Source: Anaerohalosphaeraceae bacterium (GTDB taxonomy: Bacteria; Planctomycetota; Phycisphaerae; Sedimentisphaerales; Anaerohalosphaeraceae). Taken from it: a stretch of DNA of 6,634 nucleotides. The notes under the pieces were generated by a model that made no database searches, was not told the DNA's origin, and saw only the letters and a list, made by a program, of their open reading frames with translations. The stretch is from positions 1 to 6,634 of the forward strand of contig DAOVIC010000101.1 in NCBI GenBank assembly GCA_030671565.1. The letters run 5' to 3'. Below, piece by piece: positions 1 to 5,908 of the stretch; the stretch's first letter is position 1, and each line of letters opens with the position of its first letter. Position numbers and translations under genes: made by a program.

Positions 1-342
1 AAGCAGCGATACGCCATCGGGCAGACTGTTTGTCAGGCACGCAAGAATTATCGTACGGGGAACCACATCGGGAAGCCCCGTAGTGATCGATGCCGTTTTC
101 ATCAAACCCTTACCTTTAGCCTGTAGCTGCTCGACAAGTTCCATCTGATCGCGGGCTTTTGACATACTGACGGTTATCGACGCAAGCTCTTTTTGAACGC
201 TTCGCTGCCGAAGCTTAATAAATGAAAACGTAACGCCTATACCCGCCATCACCGCGCAAAGCAGAATCAAATACAAAAGATTCACTCTGCTCGTATCTCG
301 CTGTTGAACATATTCGTTAGGCAAAAAATCAACTTTAGACAT
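1..342 (-). CDS. pilN: PilN-like type IV pilus inner-membrane assembly protein, partial (C-terminus beyond left edge)
   Basis: The gene starts at an ATG (342-340) and stays open for 114 codons to the window edge, so only the N-terminal part is visible. The product begins MSKVDFLPNEY, resembling the INLLP-type cytoplasmic tail by which PilN docks onto PilM. A polar stretch follows, then one hydrophobic segment at about residues 22-42. After it comes a charged, probably coiled-coil region at about 43-80 (LRQRSVQKELASI...KARDQMELVEQLQ), and then the beginning of a periplasmic domain (PRTIILACLTNSLPDGVSLL). This layout of short tail, single membrane helix and coiled coil is that of the PilN/GspL-C family. 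PilN bridges cytoplasmic PilM to periplasmic PilO in the pilus alignment complex. The gene starts 36 bp after pilM, so the two are almost certainly co-transcribed. No strong ribosome-binding site is visible; AGCGGA lies 6-11 bases upstream of the ATG. Sequence divergence means a type II secretion counterpart remains possible. The assignment rests on architecture and the pilM neighbour. Confidence 0.8.
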   Translation of the reverse strand, partial: MSKVDFLPNEYVQQRDTSRVNLLYLILLCAVMAGIGVTFSFIKLRQRSVQKELASITVSMSKARDQMELVEQLQAKGKGLMKTASITTGLPDVVPRTIILACLTNSLPDGVSLL

Positions 343-378
343 TATCGAATCCGCTTTCTTTCAATAAAAAAACGTACC

Positions 379-1347
379 TCAATTTAAACCCGCAAGACTG
401 AGACCAAAGGCAAGCGACCAGTCAACATCGCTGCCGCGCCTGTCAACTCCGAAATGACCGTTATTTTCCGTCTCAACCGCAGCCAGTACATCGCCGATCT
501 GAGCGGGAACCTGGATACGTTGTGCAAGGTCGGAAATTTTTTCGCAAACAAACCCGTCAACACCTCGACCGGAAAACAATACAAGCCTTTCAACATGCCT
601 CTCGGAATGGATAGACTCAAAATACCTGCAGCAGGCATCGACTTCGGACATCAGGCGAGTAACCATCTCTTCTCGACCAAAGTGAAAAACTCCAATAGGG
701 ACAGTACGGGCAAATAAGATTTCCTTGTGTTTGCATATCACGATATTGCTGCACGCATGATCAACCGTCATAAGCATCGCTATCGTACCGGCATCGCTAG
801 CACGCCTGCCGAAAAAATTGATATAACAACTCGTCATTGCCATGGGCCATACACCCATACTCTTAACGCTTAGACCCGCATTTTCGTATATCGCCAACTG
901 ACGATCGACATTGCTCCGGGCAGCGGCCATAACAATAACTTGCGACTCTCCATTTTCGGATGCACCCGTCGAAAAAACGTATTTGATTATCGCATCGGAA
1001 GAATCAAAGGGTAATTTCCCGTCCATCTTTTCGCGGATCTTTTTATCCATGTTGCCGCTGCGGGAAACGGAAATCTTAAATTGCTCGATAAAAATATCCT
1101 CGCAGGGTATTGCCGCCACAACCTCTTTACCAAAGAAACTGCCATTATCAGCCATCTCTTTAACAGAACCCGCTGCCCAATGCTGCCACTTCGCACTGCC
1201 AAACTTCACATCCGCAGGAACCGCATCGGTAGCTGCCGCATGCAGATACACACCACCCTTGCCAAGACCCAACTGGGCCATCTTCAATTCTTTCCTGCTA
1301 AGTTCGATCCCAACAGGATAAATAGTTTTTTTTACCAATCCAAGCAT
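379..1347 (-). CDS. pilM: PilM-like actin-fold protein of the type IV pilus (or T2SS-related) assembly platform
   Basis: This is a 322-residue soluble protein with no signal peptide or membrane segment, slightly shorter than typical PilM (about 350). The pattern of the PilM family is present. Residues 11-25 (PVGIELSRKELKMAQ) occupy the place of the usual GIDIGSxSVKxVEL strand. Residues 75-91 (EVVAAIPCEDIFIEQFK) match the conserved strand after subdomain 1A. AGLSVKSMGVWPMAM (157-171) and MTVDHACSNIVICKHKEI (193-210), followed by LFARTVPIG (211-219), match the centre. SEVDACCRYFES (234-245) and LVLFSGRGVDG (255-265) match the last nucleotide-site region. The end, WSLAFGLSLAGL, is the typical PilM tail. 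PilM is a cytoplasmic ring component that recruits PilN. The ATP-site motifs are degenerate here (see findings). The ATG at 1347 is chosen because it gives the family N-terminus; GAAG sits 5 bases upstream. An A8 run covers codons 5-8. Transcription probably starts near 1498. Confidence 0.85.
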   Translation of the reverse strand: MLGLVKKTIYPVGIELSRKELKMAQLGLGKGGVYLHAAATDAVPADVKFGSAKWQHWAAGSVKEMADNGSFFGKEVVAAIPCEDIFIEQFKISVSRSGNMDKKIREKMDGKLPFDSSDAIIKYVFSTGASENGESQVIVMAAARSNVDRQLAIYENAGLSVKSMGVWPMAMTSCYINFFGRRASDAGTIAMLMTVDHACSNIVICKHKEILFARTVPIGVFHFGREEMVTRLMSEVDACCRYFESIHSERHVERLVLFSGRGVDGFVCEKISDLAQRIQVPAQIGDVLAAVETENNGHFGVDRRGSDVDWSLAFGLSLAGLN

Positions 1348-1364
1348 AGTATCTTCAAAAAAAA
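1326..1364 (-). promoter_or_regulatory. pilM translation-initiation region bracketed by U8 and A8 tracts
   Basis: On the minus-strand RNA a run of eight U (1364-1357) lies 9 bases before the pilM ATG. A run of eight A (1333-1326) lies within codons 5-8 (GTA AAA AAA ACT). The two runs are exactly complementary. Pairing them would place the GAAG Shine-Dalgarno-like bases and the ATG in a 23-base loop. An all-A/U stem of eight pairs is weak, so a temperature-sensitive or transient structure is the most that could be claimed. The homopolymers are also potential slippage sites. The tracts are seen directly; any function is inference. Confidence 0.25.
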
Positions 1365-1480
1365 TCCGGTTAAAATCTCACACAGCAACAATACTGGCAA
1401 GACAAAAAACAATCGTTGTTATAAATGAAGTCGTCATAAATACGCATCAACATTACAGACTGATTTCGCCACATCACAAA

Positions 1481-1498
1481 AGCCGGACAAAGTCCGCT
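1481..1498 (-). promoter_or_regulatory. Short hairpin / near-palindrome at the predicted pilM transcript start
   Basis: The minus-strand sequence AGCGGAC-TTT-GTCCGGCT can form a stem of seven pairs, five of them contiguous (CGGAC/GTCCG), with a single bulged G and a three-base loop. Four T follow, counting the last stem base. It begins within a base or two of the +1 predicted from the promoter at 1506-1534. It could be an operator overlapping the start site, a stabilising 5' hairpin of the pilM mRNA, or a weak terminator. The stem is seen in the sequence; the role is undecided. The U tract is too short for a confident terminator call. Confidence 0.35.
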
Positions 1499-1505
1499 AA
1501 TGTAA

Positions 1506-1534
1506 AATCTAATAAATACTTCCTTCATAGTCAA
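1506..1534 (-). promoter_or_regulatory. Candidate sigma70-type promoter for pilM-pilN
   Basis: On the minus strand TTGACT (1534-1529) matches the -35 consensus at five of six positions. After a spacer of exactly 17 bases comes TAGATT (1511-1506), matching the -10 consensus at four of six. Transcription would begin near 1498-1499, giving a leader of about 150 bases before the pilM ATG. It is the best promoter I could find between gpsA and pilM. It lies downstream of the terminator-like hairpin at 1703-1734, as expected for a separate pil transcript. The -10 is imperfect and no start site is known. Confidence 0.45.
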
Positions 1535-1679
1535 ATAGGCAAAATGACATACAATACGGAGCTTACGCCCGATAATATGTTCGTTGAAATGCAATAAAGA
1601 AGGCAGGACTTCCAAAATTTCCACTACGATTATCGTCTCATAACTAGCGGACTGGAAGACCTGAAAAGGCAAGCTAAAC

Positions 1680-1693
1680 CATATCCGGATATG
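1680..1693. repeat. Perfect 14-bp palindrome (possible regulator site)
   Basis: CATATCCGGATATG reads identically on both strands. It lies just past the terminator-like hairpin and about 145 bp upstream of the candidate pilM -35 box. Perfect palindromes of this size are typical of dimeric regulator sites, but one of this length somewhere in a window of this size is not very surprising by chance. No second copy was noticed. I cannot name a regulator. Confidence 0.3.
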
Positions 1694-1702
1694 CTGCTAA
1701 AT

Positions 1703-1734
1703 AAAAAATATAGCCCGCAAAGAAGGGTGTCTAT
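1703..1734 (-). terminator. Candidate intrinsic terminator of the gpsA transcript
   Basis: In the minus-strand RNA, AUAG (1734-1731) pairs with CUAU (1713-1710) and CCC (1727-1725) pairs with GGG (1716-1714). A three-base bulge and a loop separate the arms. A run of six U (1708-1703) follows, one base after the stem. It lies about 93 bases past the gpsA stop, in the right orientation and place to end the housekeeping transcript. The stem is short and interrupted, so the call is moderate at best. Confidence 0.35.
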
Positions 1735-1741
1735 TTTCCCC

Positions 1742-1827
1742 CGAATCCATTAAATAAAATGCAACGACCGATAATGTGCCTCAACAGACATTCCAGACCT
1801 AAGCGCCTGTTTACATCAATGGATTCG
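1742..1827 (-). other. Nested inverted repeat immediately after the gpsA stop (possible structured 3' UTR or small RNA)
   Basis: A perfect 10-bp inverted repeat (CGAATCCATT at 1742-1751, its complement at 1818-1827) abuts the gpsA stop codon, with 66 bases between the arms. Inside it a second stem can form between 1805-1811 (AACAGGC on the minus strand) and 1783-1789 (GUCUGUU), seven pairs including one G-U, with a 15-base loop. The two stems are properly nested. The terminator-like hairpin follows 8 bases later. No known riboswitch or RNA family was recognised. A short terminal-inverted-repeat element was considered, but no target duplication is visible. The pairing is seen directly; function is unknown. 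Confidence 0.3.
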
Positions 1828-2823
1828 CTACTCCGACTTAAGCTCCCGGGTCATAAGTTCCAGGATCGCCGCATCAACACTTTTCTTGCCGCTGATCACG
1901 CCGCCAACTGCCTGGCAAATCGGCATCTCGACATTGTAACGACCGGCAAGTTCAAGAACCGAATCGCACGTGGCTGCACCTTCCACTACGCTTTTAGTTG
2001 CATCAAGGGCCTCCTGGGCACTTTGACCCTTTCCGATCCTTTCACCAAAAGAACGGTTCCGGCCCCTCGGTGAAACGCAGGTAGTAACAAGATCGCCAAG
2101 TCCGCTAAGACCTGAGAACGTCTCACCCCTGGCACCGAGCGCAACCCCCAAACGCTTGATCTCGGCAAGTCCCCTCGTCACCAGGGCCGCCTTGGCATTA
2201 TCCCCTGCACCTACGCCGTCGATGATACCGGCTGCGATTGCGATAACATTTTTCAACGCACCTGCGATTTCGACACCGATCACATCGTCGTTAGTGTAAA
2301 CCCTGAATGCCGAAGTATTAAAAGTTTCCTGGATTTTCTTTGCGACCTCGGCATCTTCGCTGCCGATACACGCCGTTGCCGGCAATGAACGGATCAACTC
2401 ATCGGCGATCGTAGGCCCGGAAAGAACCGCATATTCCCGGCTGTTGCCTAAAATCTCGCTGAGGATCTCAGTAGGACGAAGAAGCGTATTATTTTCGATA
2501 CCTTTCGCAACGCTGACGATTGGCACAGATTTAGGAACATAAGGTTTAAGCCTCTCCCAGACACCACGCATAAACTGACACGGCACTGCCGAAACAAGCA
2601 AATCGGCACCCTTCATTATCAAGCTGTCATCGGATTCAAGATCAAGCTCGTCAGGAAGCCTGTATCCTGGAAGAAAAATGCTGTTTTCACGCGTTTGCTT
2701 AACCCGGGCAACATAACCAGGGTCATACCCCCACATACGAACTTTGACGGATTTGCTGCACAGGATCACCGCACAAACACTACCCATCGCACCGTCGCCG
2801 ATTATCGAAACTTTATTATACAT
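1828..2823 (-). CDS. gpsA: Glycerol-3-phosphate dehydrogenase [NAD(P)+]
   Basis: This 331-residue cytoplasmic enzyme reduces dihydroxyacetone phosphate to sn-glycerol 3-phosphate with NAD(P)H, supplying the backbone for phospholipids. The N-terminal Rossmann fold carries GDGAMGS (9-15; the family usually has GxGxxG). VSAVPCQ (77-83) and SVAKGIE (104-110) are the usual dinucleotide-domain motifs. LSGPTIADEL (134-143) corresponds to the family LSGPSFAxEV. The C-terminal helical domain has EIAGALKNVIAIAAGI (185-200) with the catalytic lysine expected at 191, then GAGDNAKAALVTRGLAEI, GLSGLGDLVTTC (238-249) and RGRNRSFG, matching the SRNRxFG substrate site. Length is normal. The ATG at 2823 gives the expected N-terminus. 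The nearest GGAG is 16 bases upstream, unusually far. It starts 39 bp after hflX and probably ends that operon. Identification is secure. Confidence 0.96.
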   Translation of the reverse strand: MYNKVSIIGDGAMGSVCAVILCSKSVKVRMWGYDPGYVARVKQTRENSIFLPGYRLPDELDLESDDSLIMKGADLLVSAVPCQFMRGVWERLKPYVPKSVPIVSVAKGIENNTLLRPTEILSEILGNSREYAVLSGPTIADELIRSLPATACIGSEDAEVAKKIQETFNTSAFRVYTNDDVIGVEIAGALKNVIAIAAGIIDGVGAGDNAKAALVTRGLAEIKRLGVALGARGETFSGLSGLGDLVTTCVSPRGRNRSFGERIGKGQSAQEALDATKSVVEGAATCDSVLELAGRYNVEMPICQAVGGVISGKKSVDAAILELMTRELKSE

Positions 2824-2862
2824 AGCGATATTAAAACAACTCCAACAAAAGAATGCAAGCCA

Positions 2863-4191
2863 TTAAAAACGTCCATCCGAAACCGTCATTTCCACAGGCT
2901 TCAAACGCTTGAGCACACGAAGATGGCTCTTAGCTATACTAACCTCTATCACGACCTGATTATCGGTGTACTCCGTGCTGATAATATGACCGTTGGCATG
3001 AAGATAGCTCTGGAGCTTACCATTGCCAACATCGGCAACGATACGCACAGTAACATCGCTGCCGTGACATTTTTCAAGTACCGCTTCGGCAACCTTATCC
3101 AGGTTCATACCCGTCTTTGCGGAAATACAGATAGATTCAGGGTAGATCGTCTCAAGCATCTCAAGCGTAGCTGAATCTCCAAGCACATCGGATTTATTGA
3201 GAAGCACAAGAGTATCTTTTTCCCCGCACCCGATTTCCTTAAGAACACTTTCGACACTCTTGATCTGATCGAAGGTGTCGCTGGTAGATACATCAACAAC
3301 ATGTATCAGCAGATCGGCATTGACAGCCTCTTCAAGTGTCGCTTTAAAAGACGCCACAAGTTGATGGGGAAGGTGGCTGACAAAACCAACCGTATCGCTA
3401 AGCAGCACCTTCGCACTGCCTTCAAGTTCCCATTTTTTCGTACGGGTATCAAGCGTCGCAAACAGCCTGTCCTCAACGAATACACCCGCATCCGTAAGAG
3501 CATTCATAAGAGTACTCTTGCCCGCGTTAGTATACCCGACAAGGCCGACTTTGAACATATCTTCTCTGCCGTTGATCTCGCGAAGCTTACGTTTGTCGAT
3601 AATTGCAAGTTCCCGCTTAAGTTCCGAGATACGCTTGTTCACAAGCCGCTTATCGATCTCCAGCTGCTTTTCACCCGTACCACGCGTACCAACTCCTCCG
3701 GAAGATGCCCCCCCAGCCACACGGTCAAGATGGGACCACATACGGGTAAGCCGCGGATAAGTATATTCAAGCTGCGCAAGTTCCACCTGAAGCCGGGCCT
3801 GACGAGTCTGAGCACGAGTGGCGAATATATCGAGGATCAATTCGCTTCGATCGATAACCTTCTTCTGAATGATCTCTTCGAGCTCGCGGATCTGACCCGG
3901 AGAAAGGTCGTTATCGAAAATAACAACATCGGCATCGAACCTCTCCACACGCTCGGACAACATAAGGGCCTTGCCGCTGCCGATATACGTCGAAGCATTG
4001 ATACGATATATCTTTTGCTGAAACCGGTCCACTACAACAGCACCGGCACTTTCAACAAGCGCTGTCAACTCGACCAGGTCGTCATCTTTTTTAACCTCAT
4101 CACCTCTTCGCTTGCGATGAACCGCACCGACAAGAATTGCCCGCTCTTTCTTAACCTGAAGTTGCTCGCGTTTACTTTCCAATTCAATCAA
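2863..4191 (-). CDS. hflX: GTPase HflX (ribosome-splitting/rescue GTPase)
   Basis: The product has 442 residues, close to the E. coli length of 426. HflX binds 50S subunits and stalled 70S ribosomes and, with GTP, helps split and recycle them, notably under heat or antibiotic stress. The N-terminal HflX domain (about 17-205) contains YIGSGK (69-74), the FDNDLSPGQ segment (92-100) and the conserved glycine-rich linker GGVGTRGTGEKQLE (165-178) followed by a helical coiled region. The G domain follows: P-loop GYTNAGKS (219-226), switch I TLDTRTK (246-252), DTVGF (266-270), NKSD (332-335) and SAKTG (357-361). A short C-terminal domain completes it. The start is TTG (4191-4189), overlapping the upstream stop by 8 bp. 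No ATG or GTG lies nearby in frame and no clear Shine-Dalgarno site is seen, so translational coupling is likely. A second TTG three codons later is an alternative. GTP-binding motifs are intact. Confidence 0.96.
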   Translation of the reverse strand: MIELESKREQLQVKKERAILVGAVHRKRRGDEVKKDDDLVELTALVESAGAVVVDRFQQKIYRINASTYIGSGKALMLSERVERFDADVVIFDNDLSPGQIRELEEIIQKKVIDRSELILDIFATRAQTRQARLQVELAQLEYTYPRLTRMWSHLDRVAGGASSGGVGTRGTGEKQLEIDKRLVNKRISELKRELAIIDKRKLREINGREDMFKVGLVGYTNAGKSTLMNALTDAGVFVEDRLFATLDTRTKKWELEGSAKVLLSDTVGFVSHLPHQLVASFKATLEEAVNADLLIHVVDVSTSDTFDQIKSVESVLKEIGCGEKDTLVLLNKSDVLGDSATLEMLETIYPESICISAKTGMNLDKVAEAVLEKCHGSDVTVRIVADVGNGKLQSYLHANGHIISTEYTDNQVVIEVSIAKSHLRVLKRLKPVEMTVSDGRF

Positions 4192-5257
4192 CGATCCGGA
4201 CTAGAGAGTGAACAGGACTAAGCAATGCATACAATTCGATCACATCTTCATTGATCAACCGGATACAACCGTTAGAAGACTTCGTACGAATCGTTTCAGG
4301 CTCTTTAGTACCATGAAGAGCAAAACCGGTTCGCGATTTCGTATTCTCATCGAGACCTTCGATCGCTATCCATCTTGCACCAAGCGGATAATCCGCATCG
4401 CTTGCATAATACGTCTTGCCGGCCTTCTGATCCCACCACGGTGGCTGCACCAGCTTGCCGCCGGACTTAACTCGCCACCGCCCAACAGGCGTCTCACTCT
4501 CGTCCCTGCCAAGCCCCACATAATAGCTCTTGACAAAAGTATTCTGCAAATAAAGGTCCAATGTAAAGCTTGAACGGTCAACAATAACATGGAACGGACC
4601 GTTAACAACTTTTATGGTACTCCCGGCCCGCAGGGCCCTGTCGCTCGACAGACCGTTTATTCTCACAAGCAACTGGTACTCCACTTTATACTTGCGGCCT
4701 ATCGACTCAAGATTATCTCCGGAGCGTACAAAATAAGTCGTCACAAGCTTATCTGCGTCATACGGCTTTTTGCTGAAAAGCCAGTCATTCGAAAGTTCCG
4801 CCATCGTCGCCTTAACCTTATGACGATCAATGTTACTCAGCTCTAAATTCAGCACGTCGTTAAGTTTCACACGAGCAGCTATAATCTCACCGCTGGCAAT
4901 ATGACTCTCTCCTTCGGCAATAAGAGCTTTAGCCTCTTCGCTCGTTACACCTTTATCTTCGATTTTAAGAACTTCCGGCAAAGGGCTTTCTTTGCGAACC
5001 GTTTCACGAACCTCGATCTTCGCCAGATCCTCGGAAACTTTATCAGCTGACCGGCGACCCGGTTCATCAGGCTCATCGATCGCCAGAATATCCGCCATGT
5101 CAGGATCGATCGGATCAACTTCCGTGCTATCGTCCCTGGACCGGTTGATCATATATATCCCCGCAGCTATCAGTAAGATAAGAACAACGATAATCTTCCG
5201 GCTCTTCTTGTTTCGCCTCCTGCGACTGTTATATGCTTTGTAACGATATCGTGCCAC
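4184..5257 (-). CDS. Membrane-anchored LysM and L,D-transpeptidase (YkuD) protein
   Basis: This 357-residue envelope protein probably forms or edits 3-3 (meso-DAP to DAP) peptidoglycan cross-links or attaches proteins to the wall. The N-terminus is very basic (RRRRNKKSRK, 12-21), followed by one hydrophobic helix at about 21-38, an N-in signal anchor placing the rest in the periplasm. An acidic, low-complexity stretch (42-66) and a helical, TPR-like segment (about 104-160) follow. A LysM domain (about 174-218, YFVRSGDNLESIGRKY...INGL...RAGSTIKVV) should bind glycan. The YkuD catalytic domain fills 222-357. It has ETPVGRW (255-261), HGT (315-317) and SSNGCIRL (327-334), with the nucleophile Cys331 and the expected catalytic His315. 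The start is GTG (5257-5255) with a strong AAGGAG seven bases upstream. No exact family symbol is justified. Specificity (transpeptidase versus carboxypeptidase) cannot be read from sequence alone. Confidence 0.93.
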   Translation of the reverse strand: MARYRYKAYNSRRRRNKKSRKIIVVLILLIAAGIYMINRSRDDSTEVDPIDPDMADILAIDEPDEPGRRSADKVSEDLAKIEVRETVRKESPLPEVLKIEDKGVTSEEAKALIAEGESHIASGEIIAARVKLNDVLNLELSNIDRHKVKATMAELSNDWLFSKKPYDADKLVTTYFVRSGDNLESIGRKYKVEYQLLVRINGLSSDRALRAGSTIKVVNGPFHVIVDRSSFTLDLYLQNTFVKSYYVGLGRDESETPVGRWRVKSGGKLVQPPWWDQKAGKTYYASDADYPLGARWIAIEGLDENTKSRTGFALHGTKEPETIRTKSSNGCIRLINEDVIELYALLSPVHSLVRIVD

Positions 5258-5264
5258 GTTTCAA

Positions 5265-5270
5265 CTCCTT
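5265..5270 (-). promoter_or_regulatory. Ribosome-binding site fixing the GTG start of the L,D-transpeptidase
   Basis: AAGGAG on the minus strand lies seven bases before the GTG at 5257. It is the strongest Shine-Dalgarno sequence in the window and decides this non-ATG start. No upstream ATG in the 46-bp gap offers a better alternative. Confidence 0.8.
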
Positions 5271-5303
5271 GAAAACCAATTGCAATGAAGTACGCCCTGT
5301 TAG

Positions 5304-5873
5304 TCAGGGAGCACTGTTTATAATACCTTCGTCGGTTATGACCATATCCACCGGTTGATCATGATCTTCGACAGGTATAGACTCAACGATTTGCTGATGG
5401 TATATAAGACCGACCCGCTCCGCCTTCAGCATTTTAGATGCAAAAAACTTATCATAATAAGAACCGCCCCGGCCAAGACGGTTGCCATGTTTATCAAAAG
5501 CCAAACCAGGCGTCACTACAAGGTCGATATCTTCAGGAGGAACAGGAACGCCGGTAACAGGATTACGCAAACCGCTCACCTCGGCCGTAAGCCCGGCCTC
5601 AAGAGTCGTAAGCTCAACCGGGATCATATGCCGCTGCTGCCACGAAACCTTAGGAACCGCAACCGTCTTCTCGTCTTGCCACGCATGAAGAATAATTGAC
5701 GTAGTATCAACTTCATGCGGCAAAGACAAATAGACCATAACGACAGAGGCACTGCGAAACTGTTCGCTTTCGATAAGATTCCGGCACGCTTTCTTGCTCT
5801 GCTCGGCCCTTTGCCCATCAGAAAGTTCGACAAGACGAGCTTTCAATTCGCGACGCAACTGTAATTTATCCAT
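5304..5873 (-). CDS. fau: 5-formyltetrahydrofolate cyclo-ligase (5,10-methenyl-THF synthetase)
   Basis: This 189-residue cytoplasmic enzyme uses ATP to convert 5-formyltetrahydrofolate to 5,10-methenyltetrahydrofolate. It returns a storage or inhibitory folate to the one-carbon pool. The N-terminal helix MDKLQLRRELKARL is typical of the family (KxxLRxxLxxxR). VVMVYLSLPHEVDT (44-57) matches the conserved first substrate-binding strand. The signature VVTPGLAFDKHGNRLGRGG (119-137) followed by SYYDKF is the ATP/phosphate loop (family GxRLGxGGGYYDR). IPVEDHDQPVDMVITDEG (166-183) matches the conserved C-terminal strand. Length is normal for bacteria. The ATG at 5873 has GAGAGGA seven bases upstream. 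It starts 35 bp after rarA and ends 46 bp before the transpeptidase, so it belongs to the same transcript. The final glycine of the GGG triplet is serine here, a tolerable change. Symbol follows E. coli fau (ygfA). Confidence 0.95.
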   Translation of the reverse strand: MDKLQLRRELKARLVELSDGQRAEQSKKACRNLIESEQFRSASVVMVYLSLPHEVDTTSIILHAWQDEKTVAVPKVSWQQRHMIPVELTTLEAGLTAEVSGLRNPVTGVPVPPEDIDLVVTPGLAFDKHGNRLGRGGSYYDKFFASKMLKAERVGLIYHQQIVESIPVEDHDQPVDMVITDEGIINSAP

Positions 5874-5880
5874 ACGGACA

Positions 5881-5887
5881 TCCTCTC
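5881..5887 (-). promoter_or_regulatory. Ribosome-binding site of the 5-formyl-THF cyclo-ligase gene
   Basis: GAGAGGA on the minus strand lies seven bases before the ATG at 5873, inside the 35-bp gap after rarA. It supports this start and independent initiation within the operon. Confidence 0.65.
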
Positions 5888-5908
5888 AGATCCGGAATAA
5901 TCGTCTGA

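Larger units (their letters stand above)
1348..1827. other. 480-bp intergenic region between gpsA and pilM with no credible gene
   Basis: This region separates the housekeeping block from the pil block and is visibly more AT-rich than the flanking genes. Read in the direction of transcription it contains a nested inverted repeat right after the gpsA stop (1827-1742), a terminator-like hairpin with a U6 run (1734-1703), a 14-bp palindrome (1693-1680), a promoter (1534-1506), a short hairpin at the predicted transcript start (1498-1481) and about 150 bases of pilM leader. A weaker AT-only hairpin (1408-1420) with a U run also lies in the leader. A TTG-started open frame of 100 codons (1672-1370) exists but has no ribosome-binding site, carries the promoter inside it and looks non-coding. 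No tRNA, insertion sequence or known riboswitch was recognised. Confidence 0.7.

Noticed and set aside
454..1321. Plus-strand open frames opposite pilM
   Set aside because: They are shadows of the pilM coding frame with no start signals or recognisable motifs.
1404..1420. Hairpin AACAA-CGA-TTGTT followed by T-rich sequence on the minus strand as a terminator
   Set aside because: The stem is five pairs, four of them A-T, and it would lie inside the pilM leader; too weak to call.
1491..1653. 9-bp inverted repeat AGTCCGCTA (1491-1499) and TAGCGGACT (1645-1653)
   Set aside because: Such a repeat is expected by chance at this length in a region of this size, and the left arm already takes part in the start-site hairpin.
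1370..1672. Minus-strand open frame of 100 codons starting at TTG, with a cysteine-rich end (SCQYCCC)
   Set aside because: There is no Shine-Dalgarno site, the start is a TTG, the composition is odd, and the candidate pilM promoter and start-site hairpin lie inside it. No recognisable domain. A shorter ATG version (34 codons) also lacks a ribosome-binding site.
1741..1827. The 10-bp inverted repeat as the ends of a miniature transposon, or GAATCC as part of a tRNA T-arm
   Set aside because: No target-site duplication flanks the 86-bp unit and no second copy is seen. No cloverleaf can be built around the hexamer.
3301..4221. Long plus-strand open frame (306 codons) antisense to hflX
   Set aside because: It lies entirely opposite a secure hflX gene and its translation shows no family pattern; it is a codon-bias shadow.
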